Part shown: positions 16,471 to 23,601 of the stretch, in pieces | Layout of the letters: every line of letters starts with the position of its first letter | How positions within the stretch are numbered: position 1 is the first letter of the stretch | Assembly (NCBI GenBank): GCA_038229135.1 | Contig: JBBROS010000004.1 | Span: 1-64,000, forward strand | Direction of reading: 5' to 3' | Source: JBBROS01 sp038229135 | Lineage (GTDB): Bacteria; Pseudomonadota; Alphaproteobacteria; Acetobacterales; Acetobacteraceae | Length of the DNA: 64,000 nucleotides | Notes under the pieces: generated by a model | What the model saw: only the letters and a program-made list of their open reading frames with translations | Told to the model about the DNA's origin: nothing | The model's database searches: none | Position numbers and translations under genes: made by a program

Positions 16471-17385
16471 CTATTCGGCCGCCTTGGCCACCTTGGGCGT
16501 GTCGAAGAAGCGGGTCTTGAGGCCCTTCTGGTTCTCGTAGATGGAGCCGCCGAGGTCCGCCGGGGGCAGCGGGAGGCGGACGGGCACCTGTGTGAGGCGG
16601 GGCGTGAGGCGGGGCGTGAGGCGGGGGACGGTGCTGTCCGTTGGGCCGGTGGCCATCAGGGCGTCGTAGGCCTCGATGCCGGGGGGGAAGCCGAGGATGG
16701 GCCACGCATCGGCGGCGCGGAACTGGAACAGGAGGAGGCGGCGCTCCTTGGCCGAGATGTTGGGGGCCGAGCCGTGCACGGCGCGCACGTGGTGGATGGA
16801 GATGGAGCCGGCGCGGCCCAGCAGCGGCACGGCGGTGGCGTAGTCTACGTCGGCCCGCGACGGGTCCATGGCGCCGCAGAAGCGGCCATTCGCGTGGTGG
16901 TCGAACACGGGGCCCTTGTGGGACCCGGGGATGATGAGGAGCGGGCCGTTCTCGAGCTCCATGTCGTCCATCATCACGCCCACGGCGCAGAGGTCGTCGT
17001 TCGTGTGCGGGTAGAAGGCCCAGTCCTGGTGCCACTCCACGGCGGCGCCGAAGCCTGCGGATTTCAGGTTCAGCTTGGCCGTGTCGAACCGGATGGCGGG
17101 GCCGATCAGCGGCGCGAGGGCGGCGAGGATGCCGGGGTGTCGGACGAGGCGGGCGTAGGCGTCGTGGTAGAGGTGCGGCGTTTTGAGGCGGCGCACGCGG
17201 GGCTCGGCGGCGGAGTGGCTGTCCTCGAGGTCGTAAAGGTCCGTGTGGGTGGTGAGCGGGCGGGCGGCCTCGACGAAGCCCTCCGTCACGCTCCGGAGTT
17301 CGGCGAGTTCGGCGGCGCTCAGTACGTCCGGCACCACGATGGCGCCGACGCGGTCGTATTCTTGGATTTGCGATTGGGTCAGCAT
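16471..17385 (-). CDS. phytanoyl-CoA dioxygenase (PhyH) family protein
   Basis: This 304-residue protein belongs to the Fe(II)/2-oxoglutarate-dependent PhyH family. The metal-binding HxD is in AVEWHQDWAFYPHTN, the distal His region is SISIHHVRAVHGSAPN, and GPLLIIPGSHKGPVFDHH supplies the typical substrate-side loop. The natural substrate is unknown. It follows the solute-binding protein gene by ten bases, so it may oxidise the compound imported by that system. A 12-bp tandem repeat encodes RLTP repeats near the C-terminus. Confidence 0.83.
   Translation of the reverse strand: MLTQSQIQEYDRVGAIVVPDVLSAAELAELRSVTEGFVEAARPLTTHTDLYDLEDSHSAAEPRVRRLKTPHLYHDAYARLVRHPGILAALAPLIGPAIRFDTAKLNLKSAGFGAAVEWHQDWAFYPHTNDDLCAVGVMMDDMELENGPLLIIPGSHKGPVFDHHANGRFCGAMDPSRADVDYATAVPLLGRAGSISIHHVRAVHGSAPNISAKERRLLLFQFRAADAWPILGFPPGIEAYDALMATGPTDSTVPRLTPRLTPRLTQVPVRLPLPPADLGGSIYENQKGLKTRFFDTPKVAKAAE
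16592..16627. repeat. 12-bp tandem repeat, three copies
   Basis: The unit GTGAGGCGGGGC occurs three times in a row, with the last base changed in the third copy. On the coding minus strand it encodes repeated Arg-Leu-Thr-Pro in the PhyH protein. It looks like a recent in-frame duplication. Confidence 0.9.
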
Positions 17386-17395
17386 GGGGGCCTCC

Positions 17396-18718
17396 TTACT
17401 TGTAGTAGCGGTTGGCCTGGCGCACGGCCTGGCGGATGCTCTCCTCGGCGCTGGTCTCGCCAGTGGCGACGCGCGCGAACATGTCCACCAGCACCCAGTC
17501 CGCCAGCACGGACCCGGCGGCGGCGTTCACCGGGCCGGCCCAGCCATCGTTGTAGGGCGTGTCCATGGCGCCGCGGAAGAAGGCGAGCTTGGGGTCGGAC
17601 GCCCATACGGCACTCTCGGCGTAGGCCCGCAGCGGCTGGGACCAGTAGCCGAGGCTCCCCGTGAGCCACGGGTCGTATTGCGGGGCCTCCATCATGAAGC
17701 GCAGGTAGTCGCGCGCCGCGTTCGGGGCGCGGCTGTGCTTCATGACCATGGCGTTCAGCACGAGGGCCGTGACCGGGCTTTTCGGTGCGGCGCCGAAGGG
17801 CATGGAGGCATGGTCCATGTCGGCGGCCACCGCGGCCTGCTTGGCGTCCTTCGAGGTTTTGGCCGCGTAGTAGATGCTGACGCCGTTCTGCGTGAGCCCG
17901 ATCTCGCCGGCGGCGAAGGCCTGGTTGTTGCTGGCGCCGTTCCAGGACATGGTGCCCGGGATCATGGTTTCCTGCAGGGCGCGGCTGTAGTCCAGGGCGG
18001 CGCGGGCCTCCTTCGTGTCGAGCGTCACGCGGCCGTCCTCATCCACCAGGCGGCCGCCATGGGACCAGAGCAGCCAGTTGGCGTAGTTCGGCGCATCCCC
18101 GGGGGCGTGGCTGAGCGGGAAGCCGCAGGGGTGGCCGATGCGCTTGAGGCTGCGGCAGAGGGTGAGGAACTGCTGCAGGTCGTTCGGCACGGCGTCGAAC
18201 CCGGCCTCCTTAAGCCAGGACACGCGGTAGTTCGCCGGCCCCGCGGTGCCGCCCATGGGCAGGCCGATCCAGTCCTTGCCCTTCCAGGCGCGGCCGTAGA
18301 GCGTGGCCAGGTCGTACCAGCCGCCGTATTTGCGGCCGAGATACTCGGCGATGTCGGTGAGGGGGATGACCTTGTCGGCGTAGATGTGCGGGTCCGGCCC
18401 GAAGCCCAGGATCACGTCCGGCCCGGCCCCGGTGTTGGCGGCCACGGCCACCTGTACGGGCATGTCGGCCCAGGCGACGTAGTCCACGCGGACCTCGACG
18501 CCGGTGCGCTCGGTGTAGGCGCGGCTGTTGGCGTTGAACACGGCCTCGTCCGGGTCCACGAACTTGGCCGGGCGGAGGACGCGGAGTCGGGCGCCGGGCT
18601 CGGGGCGGAGGGCGAGGTCCGGCACGTCGGCGATGGGGATGGCGGCGCGGGCCGAGCCGAGGCCGGCGAAGGACGCGGCGGTGAGGGCTAGGGTGCCCCG
18701 TCGAGTGATGGGGTGCAT
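17396..18718 (-). CDS. ABC-type sugar solute-binding protein with Tat-like signal
   Basis: This 440-residue periplasmic protein belongs to the family 1 extracellular solute-binding group. The N-terminus carries a twin-arginine-type signal (TRRGTLALTAASFAGLGSARA). The mature part has VDYVAWADMPVQVAVAANTGAGPDVI and FAAGEIGLTQNGVSIYYAA. No permease or ATPase genes are adjacent, so the partner transporter must lie elsewhere. It is the first gene of a six-gene minus-strand operon ending in sugar-phosphate enzymes, which suggests a sugar or polyol ligand. Confidence 0.82.
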   Translation of the reverse strand: MHPITRRGTLALTAASFAGLGSARAAIPIADVPDLALRPEPGARLRVLRPAKFVDPDEAVFNANSRAYTERTGVEVRVDYVAWADMPVQVAVAANTGAGPDVILGFGPDPHIYADKVIPLTDIAEYLGRKYGGWYDLATLYGRAWKGKDWIGLPMGGTAGPANYRVSWLKEAGFDAVPNDLQQFLTLCRSLKRIGHPCGFPLSHAPGDAPNYANWLLWSHGGRLVDEDGRVTLDTKEARAALDYSRALQETMIPGTMSWNGASNNQAFAAGEIGLTQNGVSIYYAAKTSKDAKQAAVAADMDHASMPFGAAPKSPVTALVLNAMVMKHSRAPNAARDYLRFMMEAPQYDPWLTGSLGYWSQPLRAYAESAVWASDPKLAFFRGAMDTPYNDGWAGPVNAAAGSVLADWVLVDMFARVATGETSAEESIRQAVRQANRYYK

Positions 18719-18913
18719 GAGGAGGTCTCCCGGGTGCGGTCTTGGTGCCGCGGCGAGAGGGTAGGCTTGTTACGGGGGTGGGTGGTAGCGTTTTGGGGGG
18801 CGGTTGGGCCTCGGTATAAACCTCTGCGAGCCCGTAAACACTGTCGGACAGGCTCAGACGGCGGCGTCGGCCAGCTGCCAAATGGGGCCGATTATAATGA
18901 AGGCCACACCACC

Positions 18914-18948
18914 AGCCAGCCTCCGACCGATCGGAGCGGCTGGCTTTT
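18914..18948 (+). terminator. strong hairpin with T-run, or 5'-leader hairpin
   Basis: AGCCAGCC-TCCGA pairs with TCGGA-gc-GGCTGGCT around a CCGA loop and is followed by TTT. This looks like a rho-independent terminator on the plus strand, yet it lies only 13 bases before the start of the broken nuclease gene. A consensus TATAAT lies at 18893-18898, without a good -35. It may insulate the gene from upstream transcription or act in its leader. The rest of 18719-18961 shows no gene. Confidence 0.6.
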
Positions 18949-18961
18949 ATCGGAGAAGTTG

Positions 18962-19264
18962 ATGAGCAAGTCAACCAAGTCAAAATTGTTGTTCGAGCAA
19001 TTCTTGTATTTTCATAACGTGCATTTCAGTCGCGTCCCAGAAGGAGCTGACCGTCGTCCCGACTATCTGATCAACATTGGAGATACAAGCGTTTTATTTG
19101 AGATTAAAGAGCTGACCCACGACGACGATTTTGCGCGAGTACCTTTTGTAGTCACTTCCCGGAAGATTGGGGACCACATTCGCGCCAAGGTCAGCGAAGC
19201 ACGTTAGCAAGTCCAATTTGGCGCAAAGAACGGGGTTCCCTCGATCCTTCTCGTGTTTAACAAG
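18962..19264 (+). pseudogene. PD-(D/E)xK nuclease-like gene, 5' fragment
   Basis: The first 101 codons of a lower-GC gene begin here, with GGAG six bases upstream of the ATG. The translated part contains RRPDYLINIGDTSVLFEIKELT, with Pro33-Asp34 and Glu47-x-Lys49 matching a PD-(D/E)xK nuclease core. An in-frame TAG at 19205-19207 (codon 82) interrupts it, after which the same frame continues as QVQFGAKNGVPSILLVFNK. The fragment ends exactly at the insertion point of the IS1595-type element. The 3' part is at 21503-21772. The gene is therefore broken twice. Its original role is unknown. Confidence 0.8.
19257..19264. repeat. 8-bp target site duplication, left copy
   Basis: TTAACAAG directly precedes the left inverted repeat and recurs directly after the right one at 21495-21502. 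Eight-base duplications are what IS1595-family transposition produces. Confidence 0.93.
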
Positions 19265-19288
19265 GGGAACTATCCGGTTGGCGTAGCA
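19265..19288. repeat. left terminal inverted repeat of the IS element
   Basis: It reads GGGAACTATCCGGTT, then GG, then CGTAGCA. The right end, reverse-complemented, gives the same with AA in place of GG (22 of 24 bases match). Confidence 0.93.
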
Positions 19289-19333
19289 CGGGCCAACCGC
19301 TAGTGTTTTCTCACTGACGAGGGACACGACGCC

Positions 19334-20283
19334 ATGGCCGGCAAGTTCAACATTACGAACCCGATCTTTCACGACGAGGACGCGGCCCGAGCGCACCTCG
19401 AAGAACTGCTTTGGCCCAATGGTCCGAACTGCCCCCGTTGCGGCGTCATGGGCAACCGGATCACCAAGATGGAAGGCAAAAGCACAGGCCGGGCGTCTAT
19501 AACTGCAAGGATTGCCGCAAGCCTTTCACCGTCACCGTTGGCACCGTGATGGAGCGGTCGCACGTCCCGCTAGCGAAGTGGGTCTTAGCTGCTCAACTGA
19601 TGGCTTCCAGCAAGAAAGGCTTTAGCGCCCACGAGCTACATCGCCTTTTGGGCACCAACTACGAGACGGCTTGGTTCCTGTCTCACCGGCTCCGCGAAGC
19701 TGCAGTTGATCCCAAGGCCGGCCCGGTTGGCGGCGAGAACAAGGTTGTGGAAGCCGACGAGACCTACATCGGCGGCAAAGAGAAGAACAAGCACGCCAGC
19801 AAACGGAAACCCGGCACGCAAGGCGGCAAGGGTAAGATGGCCGTCGTGGCTCTCGTGGAGCGGGAAGGCGAGACGCGCAGTTTTCACGTCGCCAACGTGA
19901 CCGCCGCGACTCTCCGTCCCGTCATGGTCAAGCACGCCAGCCGCAAATCATACCTGATGACCGATGAGAGTTCGGTCTACCCTAAGATCGGAGAGGAGTT
20001 TGCCGGGCATGGCACCGTGAACCACTCGACGGGAGAGTATGTGACAACGGGCGGTTTCAAGCACACCAACACGGTGGAGTCTCATTTCGCGCTCATCAAG
20101 CGCGGCATTTACGGGACGTTCCACAACGTGAGCGAGGCTCACCTTCACCGCTACCTTGCCGAATTCGATTTCCGAGCCAACACGCGAACCATCAGCGATG
20201 CGGAGCGTGCGGCGCTACTGTTGCGCGGGGCCAAGGGCAAGCGGCTTATGTATCAACAACCTCGTGCAGCCTCGAGCAGCTAG
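19334..20283 (+). pseudogene. IS1595-type (ISXO2-like) transposase with frameshift
   Basis: The N-terminal part reads in one frame from ATG 19334 (MAGKFNITNPIFHDEDAA, WPNGPNCPRCGVMG: first zinc-ribbon half). From about 19480 homology continues in the -1 frame (RPGVYNCKDCRKPFTVTVGT: second half). The rest holds VVEADETYIGGKEK, YLMTDESSVYP and HTNTVESHFALIKRGIYG, matching the DDNK-type catalytic core of the family. Restoring one base near 19482-19490 gives a normal protein of about 316 residues. A run AAAA at 19478-19481 could instead allow -1 slippage (MEGK to KHRPGV). Loss of function is the simpler reading. Confidence 0.85.
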
Positions 20284-20450
20284 GCAGAAGGCTCGGGCGT
20301 TTCAGAGGTGGAAGGCGTCTCGCGATCCTGGCTGATGGCTTTCTCGCTCCGGTCGCGCTTAGGGCGCGGCTGGGGTGGAGTGCGTAGCAGGTTCAACAAC
20401 AGACTTTCGCGGCGCCGCTGTTCGTCAGGTGTGAAAGTTGTCTGATCCAT
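20280..20450 (-). CDS. 56-residue cargo protein of the IS element, unknown
   Basis: This small hydrophilic protein contains FTPDEQRRRESLLLNLLRTPP followed by a basic, Ser/Thr/Pro-rich tail. Its stop codon overlaps the transposase stop (CTAG) and its ATG overlaps the ATG of the divergent HNH gene (CATG). The LLRTPPQPR-type motif recalls small proteins encoded beside other IS1595-like transposases, but this is from memory only. A start nine bases further upstream (MEFMDQ) is possible. The function is unknown. Confidence 0.5.
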   Translation of the reverse strand: MDQTTFTPDEQRRRESLLLNLLRTPPQPRPKRDRSEKAISQDRETPSTSETPEPSA

Positions 20451-21261
20451 GAACTCCATTCCCAATCCGCGCCGGGTGTTTCCTGCCCCAGGACGCTGCA
20501 TTTGGTGCATGCCGGGCAAGGAGAACCGGCCGGTTGGTGAAGAGCATATCATCCCGCGGTCGTTTGGAGGCAACTTGATCCTGAAAGAGGCAAGCTGCCT
20601 AAAGTGCGCTACCATCACGAGCCGGTTTGAAACAAAGTGCCTTAACGGCATGGTAGCGACAGCGCGCTACCACATGGGAATAGACAGTCGGGGACGAAAA
20701 AACCGCAGCAAGGCACCGGTGCAATTCATTACCGACGATGGAAAGCAGCGAACGGTCGCCGTTCCGCTGGAGGATCATCCGGCCGTTCTCATCCTCCCCG
20801 TAATGCCCATGCCTGGAGCTGCGCTTGGATTGGACTTTCGACATAGCCAACCAGTCGCGATTAGCGTGGCGATCATTCCGGTCATATCTGACTTTACCCG
20901 CCGCGCTGCGGCGTTTGGTGACAGAACAATCAACCTAACGAGGGGACTGGACGCCCTTTCGTCCTATCGGCTGATCGCAAAGATCAGTCACGCCTTTCTC
21001 TGCGCCGAGATCGGCATCGACGGTTTTATCCCACAGGTGCAGCACATCGTTAAAACCCATACCGCTCTCTTCGCGGACCACTTCATCGGCAGCATCAACG
21101 GGAGCAGCGCGGCTCAGGGAAACACGCTGCACGAAATCAGCCTTGCGCCGTCCATCTTCCAAGACGAATGGGAGCTTCTGGTTGTGCAACTACGCCTGTT
21201 CGCGCACTTGCCAGGCACGCCGACCTATCTCTCAGTCGCAGGGCGACGAACGCGCTCCTAA
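20449..21261 (+). CDS. HNH endonuclease-like cargo protein
   Basis: This 270-residue protein has an N-terminal zinc/HNH-like region, CIWCMPGKENRP then EEHIIPRSFGGNL then ASCLKCATITSRFE. It combines two CxxC pairs and a His-Ile-Ile-Pro core as in HNH nucleases that open with a CxxC-EHIIP pattern. The remaining 200 residues show no recognised domain. It lies inside the IS element, starts on the same CATG as the divergent 56-residue ORF, and its tail overlaps the 71-residue ORF by 30 bases. It could assist transposition, act in defence, or be selfish cargo. Confidence 0.72.
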   Translation: MNSIPNPRRVFPAPGRCIWCMPGKENRPVGEEHIIPRSFGGNLILKEASCLKCATITSRFETKCLNGMVATARYHMGIDSRGRKNRSKAPVQFITDDGKQRTVAVPLEDHPAVLILPVMPMPGAALGLDFRHSQPVAISVAIIPVISDFTRRAAAFGDRTINLTRGLDALSSYRLIAKISHAFLCAEIGIDGFIPQVQHIVKTHTALFADHFIGSINGSSAAQGNTLHEISLAPSIFQDEWELLVVQLRLFAHLPGTPTYLSVAGRRTRS

Positions 21262-21447
21262 TGCAACCTTGATTGACGCCTGTTCAGCCATCATGCGCCG
21301 CGCGACCCAATAGTAAGTGTCGCGCTGGAATTCATTCAGATCTTCCCAACGCGCGGGCTCTTCCGGCGGGTCGAGCCTTTCGAGTCCCTCAAACATCGTC
21401 TGAGCGAGGTGGCTGATAGCGTTTTCGATTTCCGGCCTGTCACGCAT
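21232..21447 (-). CDS. 71-residue cargo protein of the IS element, unknown
   Basis: This small protein contains EIENAISHLAQTMFEGLERL and WEDLNEFQRDTYYWVARRMM. It is mostly helical and rich in acidic and aromatic residues, in the style of small phage or plasmid proteins. AGAGG lies six bases before its ATG, which supports real translation. It ends inside the HNH gene (convergent, 30-base overlap) and starts 24 bases inside the right inverted repeat. No function can be assigned. Confidence 0.6.
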   Translation of the reverse strand: MRDRPEIENAISHLAQTMFEGLERLDPPEEPARWEDLNEFQRDTYYWVARRMMAEQASIKVALGARSSPCD

Positions 21448-21470
21448 AGAAACCTCTACTTGTCGAAATT

Positions 21471-21494
21471 TGCTACGTTAACCGGATAGTTCCC
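21471..21494. repeat. right terminal inverted repeat of the IS element
   Basis: It reads TGCTACGTT then AACCGGATAGTTCCC, the reverse complement of the left repeat with two mismatches (TT/AA against the left GG). Confidence 0.93.
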
Positions 21495-21502
21495 TTAACA
21501 AG
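21495..21502. repeat. 8-bp target site duplication, right copy
   Basis: TTAACAAG follows the right inverted repeat directly and is identical to 19257-19264. Confidence 0.93.
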
Positions 21503-21772
21503 CTTGATCCCATGCAGATGTTCGGCACGGAGGAACACGACTTCCGCGCCGCTATGTACGGCAATTGGACGCTCGACCTCAGTCGCGACACGGGCGCCAT
21601 TCAGAATAGTTACCACGGCCGAAACGCGTCACTTCGGGTTGGCCGCAATACCTCTTTTGGCGCGGTTGGATTGCTCCACTGCCGGTCAGGTGCCCTGTGC
21701 GTAACATTGCACGAGAATCTCTCTGCGCTTGTACAGTTCCATTCGTCTCTTTGCCGGCCTGTTTCGAGGTAA
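21503..21772 (+). pseudogene. PD-(D/E)xK nuclease-like gene, 3' fragment
   Basis: These 90 codons (including the stop) continue the 5' fragment in frame once the element and one target duplication are removed: the junction reads LLVFNK then LDPMQMFGTEEHDFRAAMYG. The fragment has a glycine/asparagine-rich segment (SYHGRNASLRVGRNTSFGAVG) and ends PVSR. The joined gene would encode about 190 residues if the amber codon at 82 were sense. An internal ATG at 21512 could start a separate 86-residue peptide, but no ribosome site is evident. Confidence 0.78.
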
Positions 21773-22081
21773 TACGATACAAATGTGATGCACCAATATG
21801 TTGACCAAATAAATACGATGTCCAGCCTTCGAGTCCTTCGGCCTTAACTAGACTCTTCATTGCTGACTTCTCAGACTGAGCAAAGGGGGCTGTCCGTAAC
21901 GCATGGAACCTGGCCATCGCAATTAGCTGCGGTTGTGTCTGCTTGCAAGCGTTCTAGCGAGGCTGTGCGTGGCGTAGTTGGACGCCAAGCTGCCTGCACA
22001 CTAACGTCCGACCTGCTGCACGACGTGAAGAGTGGAAGTGTGAATTGAGAGCCGGGCTATATATTCAGCAACAAGCGGTCG
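21773..22081. other. lower-GC spacer, no gene recognised
   Basis: These 309 bases lie between the 3' fragment of the broken nuclease gene and the end of pgl. Only a short TGGCGT/ACGCCA dyad near 21970-21987 was seen, with no T-run and no convincing ORF, tRNA or attachment site. Confidence 0.5.
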
Positions 22082-22780
22082 TCATGCAATCGCCGCGGCG
22101 TCCAGCCACCAGAGCAGCTCACCCCGAGGCGTGTAAAGCGAGGCCGGCAACGCCGCGTCCCGTGCCCGAACCCGAGCAACCACCTCCCGCTTTTCCGCCC
22201 CGGCGACCAAGAACGCGGCGGCGCGGCAGCTCTCGAGGGGGGGCCAGGTCAGGGTGATGCGGGTGGGTTCGCCTGGGGGGGTGACGGGGAGGGCCCAGGT
22301 GGTGCGTTCCTGGAGGGCGGGGTCGTTGGGGAAGAGGCTGGCGGTGTGGCCGTTGGTGCCGAGGCCCATGAGGACGAGGTCGAACAGGGGGCGGGTGAGG
22401 TTGTCGCCGTGGAAGGCTCGGAGGAGGGCTTCGTAGAGTTCGGCGGCGCGTTCGGGGGTGATGCCTGTGGTGGGGATGGGGTGGATTTGGCCTTCGGGGG
22501 CGGGGACGTGGTTGAGCATGGCTTCGCGGATCATGCGTTCGTTGCTGCGCTCGTCCGTGGGGGGCACGAAGCGTTCGTCGCCCCAAAACCAGTGGATGCG
22601 GTCCCAGGGCATGCGGGAGCGGTGGGGTTTGCGGGCGAGGGCTTCGTAGAGCAGCTTGGGGGTGGAGCCGCCGGAGAGGCACACGGCGAGGCGACCGCGG
22701 CTGGCGGCGAGCGTTTCGGCCATCCAAGCGGCGGCGGCTTCGGCGAGGCTCGCCGGGTCGGGGGCGACGATGTCCGTCAT
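22082..22780 (-). CDS. pgl: 6-phosphogluconolactonase
   Basis: This 232-residue enzyme hydrolyses 6-phosphogluconolactone in the oxidative pentose-phosphate branch. Recognisable motifs are LAVCLSGGSTPKLLYEALA, WFWGDERFVPPTDERSNERM, and LVLMGLGTNGHTASLFPNDPAL, the DevB/SOL signature. It overlaps the HAD gene by four bases and is the last gene of the tkt operon. Just beyond it lies the IS-containing segment that separates it from the rest of the sugar cluster. Confidence 0.93.
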   Translation of the reverse strand: MTDIVAPDPASLAEAAAAWMAETLAASRGRLAVCLSGGSTPKLLYEALARKPHRSRMPWDRIHWFWGDERFVPPTDERSNERMIREAMLNHVPAPEGQIHPIPTTGITPERAAELYEALLRAFHGDNLTRPLFDLVLMGLGTNGHTASLFPNDPALQERTTWALPVTPPGEPTRITLTWPPLESCRAAAFLVAGAEKREVVARVRARDAALPASLYTPRGELLWWLDAAAIA

Positions 22781-23601
22781 CCGGCGACCGGCGCGTAGCG
22801 CACGCGGGGGAGGATGAGCGTGTCGATGGCGTGGGCCCAGCCGTCTTCGTCGTTGCGGCCCGTGGTGGCGGTGGCTTGGGCCTGCACGTCGGCCGGGCCG
22901 TTGCCCATGGCGACGGAGTAGCCGGCTACGCGGAACATCGGCACGTCATTGCCCATGTCGCCCAGCACGGCCACGTCCGCCACGTCCACCCCGGCGATGC
23001 GGGCGAGGGCCTGGACGGCCTCTCCTTTGTTTGCGTGGGCGTGGGTGAGGTCCAGGTAGTAGGTCTGCGAGCGCTTGGCCGAGGCGCCGGGGCCCACGAG
23101 GGCTTGCAGCTCGAGCTCGACCGCCTCGAGCAGCGGCGCGTCGTTGGACACGCCGACGAGCTTGCCGACCTGGTCGAGGTAGGGCGTGAAATCCGGCACC
23201 ACTCGCTCCTGGAACCGGACGGTGCGGCGCTCGTGCTCCACGTGCGGGCCGGCCGGGTCGGTGATGAGCCATTCGGTCTGGGTGAAGAGGAAGATGGACA
23301 CGCCGCGCCGGGTGAACAGATCGATGGCGGCGCGGACGTGCTCGCCGGGGACAGGGTGCCATTCGAGCATGGCGCCGTCCGGCGCCACCACGGCGCCGCC
23401 GTTGAACCCGGCGATCGGGCCCGTCAGCTTCAGCGCATCCACCACATATTGCATGCCGCGCGGGGGCCGCGCGCTGACGAGGGCCAGCTTCACCCCGGCG
23501 GCCAGCAAGCGCCCCGCGGCCTCGACGGTGCTGGGCGCCACCGACTTGTCGGCCAGCACGATGGTGCCGTCGATGTCGCTGACGACGAGCTTCACGCTCA
23601 T
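22777..23601 (-). CDS. Cof-type HAD-superfamily phosphatase
   Basis: This 274-residue hydrolase carries HAD motif I as VVSDIDGTIVLADKS (Asp nucleophile near residue 8), motif II in LALVSARPPRG, and motif IV in VLGDMGNDVPMFRVAG. The large cap between them (about residues 85-190) is the Cof/YidA type. Such enzymes dephosphorylate sugar phosphates or flavin precursors. Being wedged between zwf and pgl with four-base overlaps on both sides suggests a sugar phosphate from this pathway, but the substrate is unknown. Confidence 0.87.
   Translation of the reverse strand: MSVKLVVSDIDGTIVLADKSVAPSTVEAAGRLLAAGVKLALVSARPPRGMQYVVDALKLTGPIAGFNGGAVVAPDGAMLEWHPVPGEHVRAAIDLFTRRGVSIFLFTQTEWLITDPAGPHVEHERRTVRFQERVVPDFTPYLDQVGKLVGVSNDAPLLEAVELELQALVGPGASAKRSQTYYLDLTHAHANKGEAVQALARIAGVDVADVAVLGDMGNDVPMFRVAGYSVAMGNGPADVQAQATATTGRNDEDGWAHAIDTLILPRVRYAPVAG

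Larger units (their letters stand above)
19265..21494 (+). mobile_element. IS1595-family insertion sequence with cargo genes
   Basis: This 2,230-bp element is bounded by 24-bp terminal inverted repeats that differ at two positions, and is flanked by an exact 8-bp direct repeat. It carries an ISXO2-like transposase (frameshifted), a 56-residue ORF, an HNH-type protein and a 71-residue ORF. Removing the element plus one copy of the duplication rejoins the interrupted host gene in frame, which confirms the boundaries. IS1595-family elements are known to carry passenger genes; whether this combination has been described was not checked. Gene borders inside overlap (shared stop, shared start, overlapping tails). 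Confidence 0.92.

Noticed and set aside
21512..21772. An independent 86-residue gene starting at ATG 21512
   Set aside because: The frame continues upstream to the target duplication and joins the 5' nuclease fragment, so it is better read as the 3' part of the split gene.
21886..21905. GGGGGCTGTCCGTAAC as a possible IS end
   Set aside because: No matching inverted partner was found. The true IS ends are at 19265 and 21494, with an exact target duplication.
21579..21917. A 112-codon minus-strand ORF across the 3' nuclease fragment
   Set aside because: No ribosome site or recognisable motif. It overlaps the plus-strand frame that rejoins the split gene exactly.
18700..22090. tRNA-targeted genomic island or prophage
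   Set aside because: No tRNA, integrase or att-type repeat was found. The lower-GC segment is accounted for by the nuclease-like gene and the IS element.
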